A stretch of 64,000 bases of DNA from an uncultured Bacteroidota bacterium. GTDB lineage: Bacteria > Bacteroidota > Bacteroidia > Bacteroidales > P3. Shown here one piece after another: positions 42,480-51,287 of the stretch; position 1 is the stretch's first letter; every line of letters begins with the position of its first letter. The DNA lies in the NCBI GenBank assembly GCA_902777005.1, contig CACYSB010000009.1, forward strand, positions 20,376 through 84,375, read 5' to 3'. Position numbers and translations under genes: made by a program. Under the pieces are notes generated by a model. That model was not told the origin of the DNA. It saw nothing but the letters and a program-made list of their open reading frames with translations, and ran no database searches.

Positions 42480-44057
42480 ATGCACAACAGGGGCGGCATC
42501 ATAGCCGCCCTTGTCATTATTGGCTTAGGGCTTCTTCTGGGCATCCGGTCCATAGACCGTTTCCCATCACACCAACGCCCATGGGAGCAATATGACTGGT
42601 ATTCCATCTCCATTGGCTTCATCAACAATGGGTATGATCTGTTTCATCCGGAGACTATGATTTACAATAAAGAGTTTCCGGACTACTGGTCAAAGGCCAG
42701 TGAAAGCACAATAACCGCGGCAGACTTCCCCATACATAGTTATATTGTAGCACTACTTATGGGGCTGTTCGGCAGCACTGCTCCACAAGTATATCGTATA
42801 TGGACAATGATATGCAGCCTTGTCGGCATGTGGTTCCTATACCTACTAAGCCGACGCGTGACGGGGTCAAAAGCCAAGGCTATAGCCATAACTGCATTTG
42901 CCATATTGTCACCCCTCTATTCCCTGTATTTCGTCAGCTGCCTGCCCTCAATACCAGCCGTTGCTTGTGTGATAGTTGGACTGTGGGCATACGTGAAGCA
43001 TTGCCAGGAAGAGCGGCAACCATACTGGAACCTTGCTATAGCCCTGCTAACACTCGGTGCACTGATAAGAACCTCACAAGCCGTAGTGCTGGTTGCCGTA
43101 TGCGGCTATGAACTGCTACGCAACATACAGCGTGAGACTCCCCTGCTGAATAAAATGCCAGCCGTACTCCTTAGTGGAGCAGTAATTGTCGGATATCTGA
43201 TGTGGAACACACATTTGAGAACAACTTACGGCAGCCTTTTTCTCCCTTGGCTGAAGCCTCTACAGGGATGGAACGATATTGCTATCACATGGGAACGCTA
43301 TCACTACGTATATTTCAGTCTGCCGCAGTTGATAATGATATGCGCACTAATAGTGACCGCGGTTGTGATTGCCATAAGAGATAAAAACACTTCAAATAAC
43401 AAGGATCATCGCCATTTGCCATTGTGCTTGCTGTGGGCAATATGGCTATTTGGCGAGGTGCTCTTTTTCTTGGCTATGGGCAACCAATTCGTTGACCACG
43501 AATACTATTTCCTCGACAGCTTCTATCTGCCGGTGGTCTTCGGCATCATGCTGTTGGCAAAACCAATACCTATGCCAAAAAAGAAGGTCTGGAAGGTCGT
43601 CACACTGGCAGCGACACTGATGGCTGGAGGGGCAATGTACAGCTGCTCCAACCGGCTACTTGAGGAGCGATCCCAAGGCTACTCTTTGGCTTACATCAGC
43701 TACGTGAATTATCGTGGCAGCGGACAATGGCTCGACGAAATAGGGATAAGCCGCGACGCACGCATCCTGTCAGTGGCATCATACCCTCAGAACATGCCAT
43801 TCATCCAGATGGGCCGAAAGGGATATATTGTTCAATGGATAAGCGACGATTATGATATGTCTGGCGTGCTCAGCACCGCCCTCACGTTCCCGTTTGACTA
43901 TGTCGTCACCGAGGAATGGTACCTACAAAACCGCTTCGACCAGTACCGTGTTATGTTCGAACGGCTAATACCCGTGGCACAGCACGGCGCGCTATGGCTC
44001 TGCACGGTTGCAGACACAGTGGTGAACAGCGGCCCCGACGATTTCTTCACTCAATGA
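42480..44057 (+). CDS. GT39-like multi-span membrane glycosyltransferase
   Basis: A 525-residue integral membrane protein with about 10-11 helices. The first outside loop holds DRFPSHQRPWEQYDW and FPDYWSKASES, and later loops hold YRIWTMICSLVGMWFLYL and IRTSQAVVLVAVCGYELL. The layout matches the PMT/ArnT-like (GT39/GT83) superfamily, which move sugars from polyprenyl phosphates to acceptors outside the inner membrane. The acceptor is unknown. The start at 42480 was preferred to 42450 because the latter overlaps the M16 coding end without adding conserved sequence. It converges with and overlaps by 11 bases the GH16-like gene of the acetylation cluster. Confidence 0.72.
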   Translation: MHNRGGIIAALVIIGLGLLLGIRSIDRFPSHQRPWEQYDWYSISIGFINNGYDLFHPETMIYNKEFPDYWSKASESTITAADFPIHSYIVALLMGLFGSTAPQVYRIWTMICSLVGMWFLYLLSRRVTGSKAKAIAITAFAILSPLYSLYFVSCLPSIPAVACVIVGLWAYVKHCQEERQPYWNLAIALLTLGALIRTSQAVVLVAVCGYELLRNIQRETPLLNKMPAVLLSGAVIVGYLMWNTHLRTTYGSLFLPWLKPLQGWNDIAITWERYHYVYFSLPQLIMICALIVTAVVIAIRDKNTSNNKDHRHLPLCLLWAIWLFGEVLFFLAMGNQFVDHEYYFLDSFYLPVVFGIMLLAKPIPMPKKKVWKVVTLAATLMAGGAMYSCSNRLLEERSQGYSLAYISYVNYRGSGQWLDEIGISRDARILSVASYPQNMPFIQMGRKGYIVQWISDDYDMSGVLSTALTFPFDYVVTEEWYLQNRFDQYRVMFERLIPVAQHGALWLCTVADTVVNSGPDDFFTQ

Positions 44058-45981
44058 CTATCTCATAGACTCGGCCCTCAATGTCAGAGGCGTTGTATGG
44101 GATAAAACCCTGCATATAGACCATTGGGGGCCACCACTCGGAGTAGTGGTATTCCTGTGTGATGATGCAGAGCATCTGGTTGTCGGGGATGGTGGTGTAC
44201 TGGTCGTTCATATAGCCCACCACTTGCATGTGCTCCGGATCAGGACCCAAACGCCAGATTATCTCTTTGGGCTTCCACTCTATCTCATAGTAATAGTAAT
44301 CCTCATCGAACACACTGTTGGGCATGGGGGTCTTGGTGGTGAGCGCCTTATAGTTGTCGAACCAGCGCATAGCCTCATATTCGGCATTCTGGAAAGGTAT
44401 CCGCGTAATGCCGGACTTGAAGTTCTTTGGCTCGCGGCATGCAAGATCCCAGTTGGTGCAGCAATACATGACGTCGCTGTTCTTGCGGCCTTCCTCCACC
44501 TTGCCAGGCTGGGAATAGTAGCCTTCGGGCCAGTAGCGCGACGCCTTCACAATCTCAATGTCTATCTCGGAGTAATTGTCGCGCACATGCCTGTCAGGGT
44601 TCTCGCTGTCATCGTTCTTGCTGATGTAGCCGCCATGGTAGCTAGGCCTGCGCTGGTTCCACTGGCTACCGTCCTGGTAGATAAGCCAGAAGGCATATGT
44701 CAGGCCGTTCCACACGTTGTCTTTGTTGAGCATCGGGGGAAACTTGATTTTGCCGCGGTATTTGCCATAAGAGAAACCCACACGGGTCTTAACGCCAGTG
44801 GACTCTTTCTGGGGATGTACGCGTCCCGCATTGCCGGGATTGACAACTGAGATATAATCGCCCTGCGGTGACGGGAACACCGTGCTGCCGGGATAGTCGG
44901 TAATCTGCGGATAGTCGTAGAGAAGCTGCGTGCTGTCGTAGCGCGTGTCGGCGGCATCGTAGTCGGCCTGCGAGTAGTTGGTGATATCCTGCACCAGAGG
45001 AATATTGCGCAGGGTGTATTGCTGGCTTATGGCCGGGAAGAACTGCTGGTACAAGGCGTGGCGGTAGAGCGCAGTGTCGCTGCCGACACGCCCCGGTATC
45101 TCGTTCTTGCCACGGTAGGCGGTGCGTATCTGCGTCTCGTCAATATAGACACCTCCCTGCGGTGTGATGACAGCACGTGTGCGCAGCATCTTGCAGCCCT
45201 CTGCAAGCGTGATATGCTTGCTTCTGTTGGCGAAGAGCCAACTGTAAGGGTTCACATAGTGACTGTCGGCATCGGTGAGATTGATATGCTGAACATAGTC
45301 GGGTATCTGCTTTAACCCCTCCTCGTCACAGACTACCAAAAGGAACGAATAGAGGCCTGTGCGGGGGTTGCGCTTCCAGCGGTGGTTAACTTCGCCGCCT
45401 TGGTGACGCCTCTCATTGAGCACCCAGCGTGTATCAAGGAAGAGCTGTTCCTCTAACGTGCGGTTATTCTGCGGTGCCGCCACCTCACTGACGTAGCGAA
45501 ACCAATGGGTGTCGGCCCTTATCTCACGCTCTATATCCCGGATTGCCTCCTTGCTGCAATCGAAGTCCTGCAGGTCGACGCCATAGTATATCCGCTCATC
45601 GCGCGGATTGCCCACAATGCGGAAGCTGTCGGCAATATGGCCGTCGGCAGGCACAGGCTTGAAGCCCACCGACACATCCTCCCACGAGCCATAGAAGTTC
45701 TCATAGGCGAGCGTATCGGCCTCGTCGAACTTGTAGCTCTCGTTCTGGTAGAATATCTTGTAATATAGCTGTCGGTCGCTCACAGTGTCGAAGATGAAAT
45801 GGAACTGCTCGCCTTTGGCAGGCAGCACAATACCCTCCAGCACAGCATTCTCAAGGTCCATGTCCATACATACCGTATCGTCTTCATAGCCCACCATGGG
45901 GTCGAATCTACGCATAGCATCATTAGTGCAGGCGACCAAAAAGAACGCCACTACGAGCGACAGCCTGATAATGGTCTTCAT
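44047..45981 (-). CDS. Large lipoprotein with a GH16-like concanavalin-type domain
   Basis: This 644-residue lipoprotein (signal ending VAFFLVACTNDA) has an unassigned N-terminal ~370 residues. A C-terminal domain carries GFSYGKYRGKIKFPPMLNKD, AFWLIYQDG, YSEIDIEIVKAS and YYYEIEWKPKEIIWRLG. The EIDIE core with a following EW..K..IxW strand is the GH16 (β-glucanase/agarase-like) jelly-roll arrangement, where the first Glu would be the nucleophile and the last the acid/base. This would place polysaccharide cleavage or binding in the same operon as AlgI/AlgX-like acetylation genes. Family identity is likely but not certain, and the N-terminal region is unrecognised. Confidence 0.72.
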   Translation of the reverse strand: MKTIIRLSLVVAFFLVACTNDAMRRFDPMVGYEDDTVCMDMDLENAVLEGIVLPAKGEQFHFIFDTVSDRQLYYKIFYQNESYKFDEADTLAYENFYGSWEDVSVGFKPVPADGHIADSFRIVGNPRDERIYYGVDLQDFDCSKEAIRDIEREIRADTHWFRYVSEVAAPQNNRTLEEQLFLDTRWVLNERRHQGGEVNHRWKRNPRTGLYSFLLVVCDEEGLKQIPDYVQHINLTDADSHYVNPYSWLFANRSKHITLAEGCKMLRTRAVITPQGGVYIDETQIRTAYRGKNEIPGRVGSDTALYRHALYQQFFPAISQQYTLRNIPLVQDITNYSQADYDAADTRYDSTQLLYDYPQITDYPGSTVFPSPQGDYISVVNPGNAGRVHPQKESTGVKTRVGFSYGKYRGKIKFPPMLNKDNVWNGLTYAFWLIYQDGSQWNQRRPSYHGGYISKNDDSENPDRHVRDNYSEIDIEIVKASRYWPEGYYSQPGKVEEGRKNSDVMYCCTNWDLACREPKNFKSGITRIPFQNAEYEAMRWFDNYKALTTKTPMPNSVFDEDYYYYEIEWKPKEIIWRLGPDPEHMQVVGYMNDQYTTIPDNQMLCIITQEYHYSEWWPPMVYMQGFIPYNASDIEGRVYEIVIE

Positions 45982-45985
45982 CTAT

Positions 45986-47317
45986 CTATTGGTTTAGTTT
46001 GTCAAAATACTCTTCCGGACGGGTAGCCATAAGGTAGTTGGCATCGTTGACAATAGCCTTGTCGAGCGAGATGCCTTCGTTGGCGGCTTTCTCCTCCAGA
46101 TTGTGCAGCCAATTCTCATCGGAACGGATATGGGCACAGATGGTGTCGCGCACCGCCTGTATCTCCTCGTCGGAATACAGGAGAAGGATAAGGCTCTTAC
46201 CGATGAACTCGTTACCCAAGTCATACAGCTGGCCCGAACAATAGCTCAGCATAATGTAGTCGGCATCGTCAAGCGTCTTGCGCATATCAAGCTGCGACGT
46301 ATTGTCGTGCTCAGGGTCAAAGTATATGGTATTGTTGTAGAACCAGTAGTGCGTGTAGCGGAAGAGCGAATCGAGCGGGAAGTTGTAGGTGATATTCCAA
46401 AAGAACGAGTCACCCAGCACGATAAGTCCCGGCTTGCCCTGTGTGTTGTCCGTCACCCTGACATTGACATATTGGCATGGTGGCTGGCCAGGCGTTACCA
46501 CAAGGTTAAGCAGTTCCGCCAGATCGTTGTCAGGCTCACGAGTATAGTCATAGTAAGGTTGCCCCAACTGCACCGGACGTATCGGTGCACCGCCAATATT
46601 CTGCATATAGCGCATAATGGAGTCAAAGGCATAGGTTGCTGCAATATTGCTCCAGTGAGTACCGTTCTGCGTCATGAGGTCGTACGTGACGCTGTCGCGA
46701 ATGGTAAGGAACCAATCGAGTATGTCCACGTACCGGACACCATATTGGTTAAAGAGCCTTGTATATTCAGTATAAGCCCGCGGCCCCGGTGTCCGAGTCA
46801 GCGTGTCAGCTGGCGGCAGGTGCTCAGGATAGAGCATATCCTTGCCAGGAAGTATGACAACAAACAGCGTAGTACCCCGTTCACGCAGCAGTTCCTGCAA
46901 CTGCGCCAAGCGTTTTGCCTCCATCTCGAACTTATGCTTCAGCTCATCGGGATTCTCTGTGTATCTGTACATACGGCTCTCGTAGTAGTCTTCCACGAAG
47001 TAGCGCTCATAAAGGTAACCGTCGCGCCCCACAATGACACCCTTGTTCATTGACTTGCCGTAGCATGAATAGACATACTGGTTATACAGTCGTATTGCCG
47101 GTTCCCGGAACCCGAAACTGCCTTTGATATATCTCTCTGTCTGCGCCTGCCAACTGCCGTCCATTATCGTCTTCAGCGTCGGCCTCGGTATGGGGTCCAT
47201 CACATAAGCGCCCGTAAGCGGCCGTATACGTTTAAAATGCCACTCCCCTTGAGCCGCCACAAGGAGCAGCAGCACCATGGTCATTATACCTAATATCTTG
47301 GGGACATTGCGCATCAT
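45986..47317 (-). CDS. AlgX/AlgJ-like SGNH O-acetyltransferase component
   Basis: A 443-residue protein with an N-terminal membrane anchor (about 8-22, ILGIMTMVLLLLVAA) and an SGNH-like external domain. Motifs are VIVGRDGYLYERYF near the start, VVILPGKDMLYPEHLP, the His motif QNGTHWSNIAA and the Ser motif VLGDSFFWN. In alginate systems this protein takes the acetyl group delivered through AlgI and places it on the polymer. The usual Asp two residues before the His (DxH) is replaced here by Gly (GTH), which also occurs in other Bacteroidetes homologues. It sits 2 bases from algI, and the two surely act together. Confidence 0.87.
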   Translation of the reverse strand: MMRNVPKILGIMTMVLLLLVAAQGEWHFKRIRPLTGAYVMDPIPRPTLKTIMDGSWQAQTERYIKGSFGFREPAIRLYNQYVYSCYGKSMNKGVIVGRDGYLYERYFVEDYYESRMYRYTENPDELKHKFEMEAKRLAQLQELLRERGTTLFVVILPGKDMLYPEHLPPADTLTRTPGPRAYTEYTRLFNQYGVRYVDILDWFLTIRDSVTYDLMTQNGTHWSNIAATYAFDSIMRYMQNIGGAPIRPVQLGQPYYDYTREPDNDLAELLNLVVTPGQPPCQYVNVRVTDNTQGKPGLIVLGDSFFWNITYNFPLDSLFRYTHYWFYNNTIYFDPEHDNTSQLDMRKTLDDADYIMLSYCSGQLYDLGNEFIGKSLILLLYSDEEIQAVRDTICAHIRSDENWLHNLEEKAANEGISLDKAIVNDANYLMATRPEEYFDKLNQ

Positions 47318-47319
47318 AG

Positions 47320-48741
47320 TCAGAACCTGAAATAGATGAACGGGCTAAAGTCGGTGGCCGTGAGGGCTCCGAGGCAGAAGAAGAACATGATGCAAGCCAC
47401 TGCCCACACGGCGATATGCTGCGCCGGACGGTATTCGGTATAGAATGTCCACTGCTGCAGCTTGCGTCCAAAGGGGAAGAGGGTGATAAAGGCAAATATC
47501 AATGCCACTCCCAGTGTAGTCAAGAACTGGGCGTCAAGTATCGGGAACTGCAGACTGGTAAAATCGAAGGCAAAGAGGCGCGTGATGAACGTCCAGCACT
47601 GGCCGAGATCCTCGATGCGGAACAATGCCCAGCCCACCATGACCACCACGAAGGTCACAGGCACCCGCAGCCACTTCAGACGTTCTCCCTTGTTCAGACC
47701 CGTCATACGCTCAACAACAAGGAATATACCGTGATAGGCGCCCCACAACACAAAGTTCCATCCGGCTCCGTGCCACAGGCCGCTGAGCAGGAACACCACC
47801 CACAGGTTGAAGTAGGTGCGCCACAGGCCACTCCTGTTGCCCCCAAGAGGGATGTATAGGTAGTTGCGCATGAAGGTGCCGAGGGTGATATGCCAACGGC
47901 GCCAAAACTCAGTGACCGAGGTAGACACATACGGGTTGTTGAAGTTCTCGGGGAACTTGAAGCCCATGATACGCCCCAGACCTATGGCCATGTCGCTGTA
48001 GCCCGAGAAGTCGAAGTACAGCTGCATGGTATAGGCCGCTATGGTTATCCACGCGCTGCCGGTGTCCATCGCCGCCAGGTCGCCGCCGAGAGCCATATCC
48101 ACGCTGCGCCCTATCACGTCGGCTATGAGAACCTTCTTCGACAGGCCTATGACGAAGCGGTAGAAGCCCTGCAAGCATTCGTCCCACCGCAGACGCCGCC
48201 GCGCCGATATCTGGTCGGCAATCTCGTTGTATCGCACTATAGGACCCGCTATCAGCTGCGGGAACATGATGATATACACAACATAGTCCACCAGGCTCTT
48301 CATCGGGCGGTTCACACCACGGTAGGTATCCACAACGTAAGTCACCGACTGGAAGGTAAAGAAGCTGATACCAATAGGCAACAGCACCTTGGTCCAGCCC
48401 ATAACGCCAAGTCCCAACGATGTCAACAGCGCATTGACGTTGTCGACAAAGAAGTTGGCATACTTGAACCAAGCCAGCAGCCCGAGACTCACCGTAAGCG
48501 CTGCGGCACACCACATGCGCTTGGTCTTGCGACTCTGGGCCTTGTCCATAGCCTTCACTATGTAGAAGTTGGCCACCGTAGAGACCAGCAGCACCAGCAC
48601 GAAGTCGGGCGCACCCCAGGCATAGAATATCACCGATGCCGCCAGCAGCACCGCGTTGCGCCACTTGGCAGGCACGAGGAAATAAAGCAACAGGAAAGCC
48701 GGCAGGAAATAGAGCAGGAATATGTGGCTGCTGAATACCAT
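47320..48741 (-). CDS. algI: MBOAT acyltransferase, AlgI-like
   Basis: A 473-residue membrane protein with about 11 helices. The MBOAT core is clear: LPIGISFFTFQSVTYVVDTYRG, FPQLIAGPIVRY, QLYFDFSGYSDMAIGLGRIMGF, FWRRWHITLGTFMRNYLYIPLGG and the catalytic His in LLSGLWHGAGWNFVLWG. It transfers acetyl groups across the inner membrane for O-acetylation of a polysaccharide. The gene lies between the Gre-like gene (3 bases) and the AlgX-like gene (2 bases). The polymer acted on is not indicated by the sequence. Confidence 0.95.
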   Translation of the reverse strand: MVFSSHIFLLYFLPAFLLLYFLVPAKWRNAVLLAASVIFYAWGAPDFVLVLLVSTVANFYIVKAMDKAQSRKTKRMWCAAALTVSLGLLAWFKYANFFVDNVNALLTSLGLGVMGWTKVLLPIGISFFTFQSVTYVVDTYRGVNRPMKSLVDYVVYIIMFPQLIAGPIVRYNEIADQISARRRLRWDECLQGFYRFVIGLSKKVLIADVIGRSVDMALGGDLAAMDTGSAWITIAAYTMQLYFDFSGYSDMAIGLGRIMGFKFPENFNNPYVSTSVTEFWRRWHITLGTFMRNYLYIPLGGNRSGLWRTYFNLWVVFLLSGLWHGAGWNFVLWGAYHGIFLVVERMTGLNKGERLKWLRVPVTFVVVMVGWALFRIEDLGQCWTFITRLFAFDFTSLQFPILDAQFLTTLGVALIFAFITLFPFGRKLQQWTFYTEYRPAQHIAVWAVACIMFFFCLGALTATDFSPFIYFRF

Positions 48742-48744
48742 CGG

Positions 48745-49197
48745 CTAAAAGATGTCGCGTATCGTCTGCGACTGTCCATTGAACACCAGCGTGTCGCCCA
48801 CCTTCTTGCCTTTCAGTGCGGCATAGATTGGCGTCTGGGCCGAGATGGCAAAGAATACTCTATTGCCAACCATAAACTTGCCGGCACCTATGCTCAGCAG
48901 GAAGGCCTGACGGTCTGTAATCACACAAGCCCCGTGCTCAACAGTGTCGAAAGGAGGCAGCTTGAGCAGGTCCTGCAGATAGCGCACACCTGTCTGCGCA
49001 TTGCTGTACTGGCGGGCATACATGTCGCGGCTGCGCATCATCTTGGTGCGGTACGAGTCGTAACGGTCCACATTGGCGCCGTAGTCGTTGCTCTGCTGCT
49101 GCGCCGAGTCCATCTCCTGCTTGGCAATAGACGCGATATGCTCCTGCTGTTCGATGCAGGAGCATATCACTTGATGTCTTTGTTCTTCGCGAGTCAT
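48745..49197 (-). CDS. GreA/GreB-like protein
   Basis: A 150-residue soluble protein with a coiled-coil N-terminal half (QQEHIASIAKQEMDSAQQQS) and a C-terminal β-domain ending in AISAQTPIYAALKGKKVGDTLVFNGQ. The phrase PIYAALKGKKVGDTLVF resembles the C-terminal FKBP-like domain of Gre transcription cleavage factors (SPIGKALLGKKVGDEV). The acidic fingertip pair of true Gre factors is not obvious, so it may bind RNA polymerase without restoring cleavage, or act elsewhere. It is one base away from the aminotransferase and three from algI. The link to acetylation is only positional. Confidence 0.65.
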   Translation of the reverse strand: MTREEQRHQVICSCIEQQEHIASIAKQEMDSAQQQSNDYGANVDRYDSYRTKMMRSRDMYARQYSNAQTGVRYLQDLLKLPPFDTVEHGACVITDRQAFLLSIGAGKFMVGNRVFFAISAQTPIYAALKGKKVGDTLVFNGQSQTIRDIF

Positions 49198-49198
49198 C

Positions 49199-50416
49199 TT
49201 ATCGAGTGCGTCCGGGGTATTCCTTCAGGGCAACCTCGAGGCACTTCATGGCCTTCTTCAGGTCTTCGATGCAGATGCAGTAGGTGATACGGGCCTGATG
49301 ACGGCCGCGCTCGGGATCCACGTAGAAGCCCGTGGCGGGAGCCAGCATCACCGTGGCACCGTTGTAGTTGAAGTCCGTCAGCAGCCACTGGCAGAACTTG
49401 TCGCTGTCGTCCACCGGCAGGTCGATGACGGTGTAGAAAGCACCCTTGGGCATCGGGCAGAAGCATCCGGGTATCTTGTTCACACCCTCCACGATGACGT
49501 TGCGGCGGGCAATGTACTCTTTCTGCACGGCGTCAAAATACTCCTGCGGAGTGTTGACGGCGGCCTCGCCGAATATCTGGCCGAACGACGGGGGGGACAG
49601 ACGGGCTTGGGCCAGGCGCATGGCGATGGCGTAGACCTCGCTGTTGCGGGTCACCAGGCAGCCCACGCGGGCACCGCAGGCGCTGTAGCGCTTCGACACG
49701 GAGTCGAACAGTATGGTGTTGCGCTCCAGGCCCTCAAGCTGCATCACACTGAAGTGCTTGTGGCCGTCGTAGCAGAACTCGCGGTACACCTCGTCAGCGA
49801 AGAGGTACAGGTCGTACTTCTTCACCAGACCGGCCACCTTCAGCAGCTCCTCGTGGGTGTAGAGGTAACCTGTGGGGTTGTTGGGGTTGCATATCATGAT
49901 GGCCTTGGTACGAGGAGTGATGGCCTTCTCGAAGTCCTCGATGGGAGGCAGGGCAAAGCCATTCTTGATATCGCTCGGTATGGTGACAATCTTCGCGTCG
50001 CACAGTTTGGCGAAGGTGTTGTAGTTGGTGTAGTAAGGCTCGGGGATGATAATCTCGTCGCCAGGGTTCAGGCAGACGGTGAAGGCCATCTGCAGGGCCT
50101 CGCTGCCACCGGTGGTGACAATGATCTGGTTGGGGGTCACGTCGATGCCATGCTTGTGATAGTAGTTGCAGAGGGCGCGACGGTAGGTCTGGATACCGGC
50201 CGAATGGCTGTATTCCAGCACGCCGTGGTTCTCAGCCATCTCGGCGGCCTTGTCGGCCAGTGCCTTCAGGGCACCGGCGGGAGTCTCTATATCAGGCTGG
50301 CCGATATTCAGGTGGTACACGTGTACACCACGTTCCTTGGCAGCGTCGGCGAAAGGCACGAGTTTGCGTATTGCCGACTGCGGCAGTTCCAGTCCTTTAG
50401 TGGATATGCTGGGCAT
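49199..50416 (-). CDS. PLP-dependent class I aminotransferase (aspartate aminotransferase family)
   Basis: A 405-residue fold-type I enzyme. The PLP Lys is in LFDSVSKRYSACGARVG, and other marks are YSHSAGIQTYRRAL, VTTGGSEALQMAF, ICNPNNPTGYLYT and YLFADEVYREF, with the substrate carboxylate Arg in GRHQARITYC. It transfers amino groups between amino and keto acids in the cytoplasm; the exact substrate is open (aspartate or aromatic type). It follows the DUF1573 gene by 25 bases and is the second gene of the operon that continues into algI. Confidence 0.93.
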   Translation of the reverse strand: MPSISTKGLELPQSAIRKLVPFADAAKERGVHVYHLNIGQPDIETPAGALKALADKAAEMAENHGVLEYSHSAGIQTYRRALCNYYHKHGIDVTPNQIIVTTGGSEALQMAFTVCLNPGDEIIIPEPYYTNYNTFAKLCDAKIVTIPSDIKNGFALPPIEDFEKAITPRTKAIMICNPNNPTGYLYTHEELLKVAGLVKKYDLYLFADEVYREFCYDGHKHFSVMQLEGLERNTILFDSVSKRYSACGARVGCLVTRNSEVYAIAMRLAQARLSPPSFGQIFGEAAVNTPQEYFDAVQKEYIARRNVIVEGVNKIPGCFCPMPKGAFYTVIDLPVDDSDKFCQWLLTDFNYNGATVMLAPATGFYVDPERGRHQARITYCICIEDLKKAMKCLEVALKEYPGRTR

Positions 50417-50441
50417 AATCTGTCAGTTGTTTTTGTAGTGA

Positions 50442-51005
50442 TTATTTCTTTTCTTTGTTGTCAAGCTCCATCTCTTTGATTTTTTCTTTCTTGAGAGGAG
50501 TGGGTTCAACCTTCCGCTCGCCACGGACTTCCTTGATGGCAGGCTTCATAGCGGGCTTGGCGGCAGGCTGTGCGGCAGGCTGTGCGGGGGCAGGCTGGTC
50601 GGCATCCTGTTTCACATTGCCCTTGATGCGCAGCACCACACGTGGGTTGTCGACGGCGTTGCTGGTGACGGTAACGGTCTTCGAGAAACCACCCACGTTG
50701 TTGGTGTTGTAGTGGACCTTGATGGTACCGCTCTCGCCGGGCATGACGGGCTTCTGGGTGTAGCTCGGAGTGGTGCAGCCGCAGCTGGCCTTGACGTTCT
50801 GGAGGATAAGGGGCTCGTTGCCGTCATTCCAGAAGGTGAACTCGCAGTCGCCGTTGCCACCCTTCTGGATGGTGCCGTACTGGTGCTCCATCTGTTCGAA
50901 GCGAATCTTGGCGCCGTTGGCGGGCACCTCTTTTTTCTCTACATCCTGTGCGCTCACGCCGAAAACCAGCGCGGCAAACATGCAAATCAATGCAAACTTT
51001 TTCAT
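50442..51005 (-). CDS. DUF1573-domain periplasmic or surface protein
   Basis: A 187-residue protein with a signal peptide (MKKFALICMFAALVFGVSA) and one DUF1573 (MSP-like Ig) domain: FEQMEHQYGTIQKGGNGDCEFTF, NVKASCGCTTPSY and PGESGTIKVHYNT are conserved. The domain is followed by an Ala/Pro-rich linker (QPAPAQPAAQPAAKPA) and a highly basic Lys-rich tail. The function of DUF1573 is unknown, although the SCGCT motif is strongly kept. It has a consensus promoter (51095-51124) and leads the operon. Confidence 0.92.
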   Translation of the reverse strand: MKKFALICMFAALVFGVSAQDVEKKEVPANGAKIRFEQMEHQYGTIQKGGNGDCEFTFWNDGNEPLILQNVKASCGCTTPSYTQKPVMPGESGTIKVHYNTNNVGGFSKTVTVTSNAVDNPRVVLRIKGNVKQDADQPAPAQPAAQPAAKPAMKPAIKEVRGERKVEPTPLKKEKIKEMELDNKEKK

Positions 51006-51046
51006 GTTATTAGGTTTTTAATGTTTATATTTCAATTATTTATATC

Positions 51047-51081
51047 GTTACCTGTAATCTGTAACCTGTAACCTGTAACCT
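51047..51081. repeat. 5 x 7-nt array (GTAACCT) in the leader of the DUF1573 gene
   Basis: Units GTTACCT, GTAATCT, GTAACCT, GTAACCT and GTAACCT are the complement of the AGGTTAC family near 38121. The array lies between the promoter and the start codon, so it is transcribed. Confidence 0.88.
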
Positions 51082-51094
51082 TTCTTTTGGCCTG

Positions 51095-51124
51095 CAAAAT
51101 TACTAAATTTTTAGTACATGCAAA
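51095..51124 (-). promoter_or_regulatory. Promoter of the DUF1573-aminotransferase-algI operon
   Basis: On the minus strand, TTTG at 51124-51121, an 18-bp spacer and TAATTTTG at 51102-51095 match the Bacteroidetes consensus. The transcript would include the heptamer array. Confidence 0.78.
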
Positions 51125-51197
51125 CTTTTTTTTATTGCACCGGTAAAAATATTTTCTTCGGAGCCGCCCAACTGTAGCGTGGGTGGCGCTATGCCGC

Positions 51198-51285
51198 CGC
51201 TCCGTACCCGCTCCGTACCCGCTCCGACTGTTCACCGGTTGTTTAACGGTTTTTTGTCGGAGGGAGGTCGGAGGGGATACGGAGG
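51198..51285. repeat. Intergenic element 4: eight 11-bp units with phased CpG
   Basis: Eight 11-bp units run from 51198: CGCTCCGTACC twice, CGCTCCGACTG, TTCACCGGTTG, TTTAACGGTTT, TTTGTCGGAGG, GAGGTCGGAGG and GGATACGGAGG. CG is at positions 6-7 of every unit (51203, 51214, 51225, 51236, 51247, 51258, 51269, 51280), and one more CG in phase lies at 51291 inside the response regulator's last codons. It directly abuts the stop codon of that gene. Confidence 0.92.
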
Positions 51286-51287
51286 AA

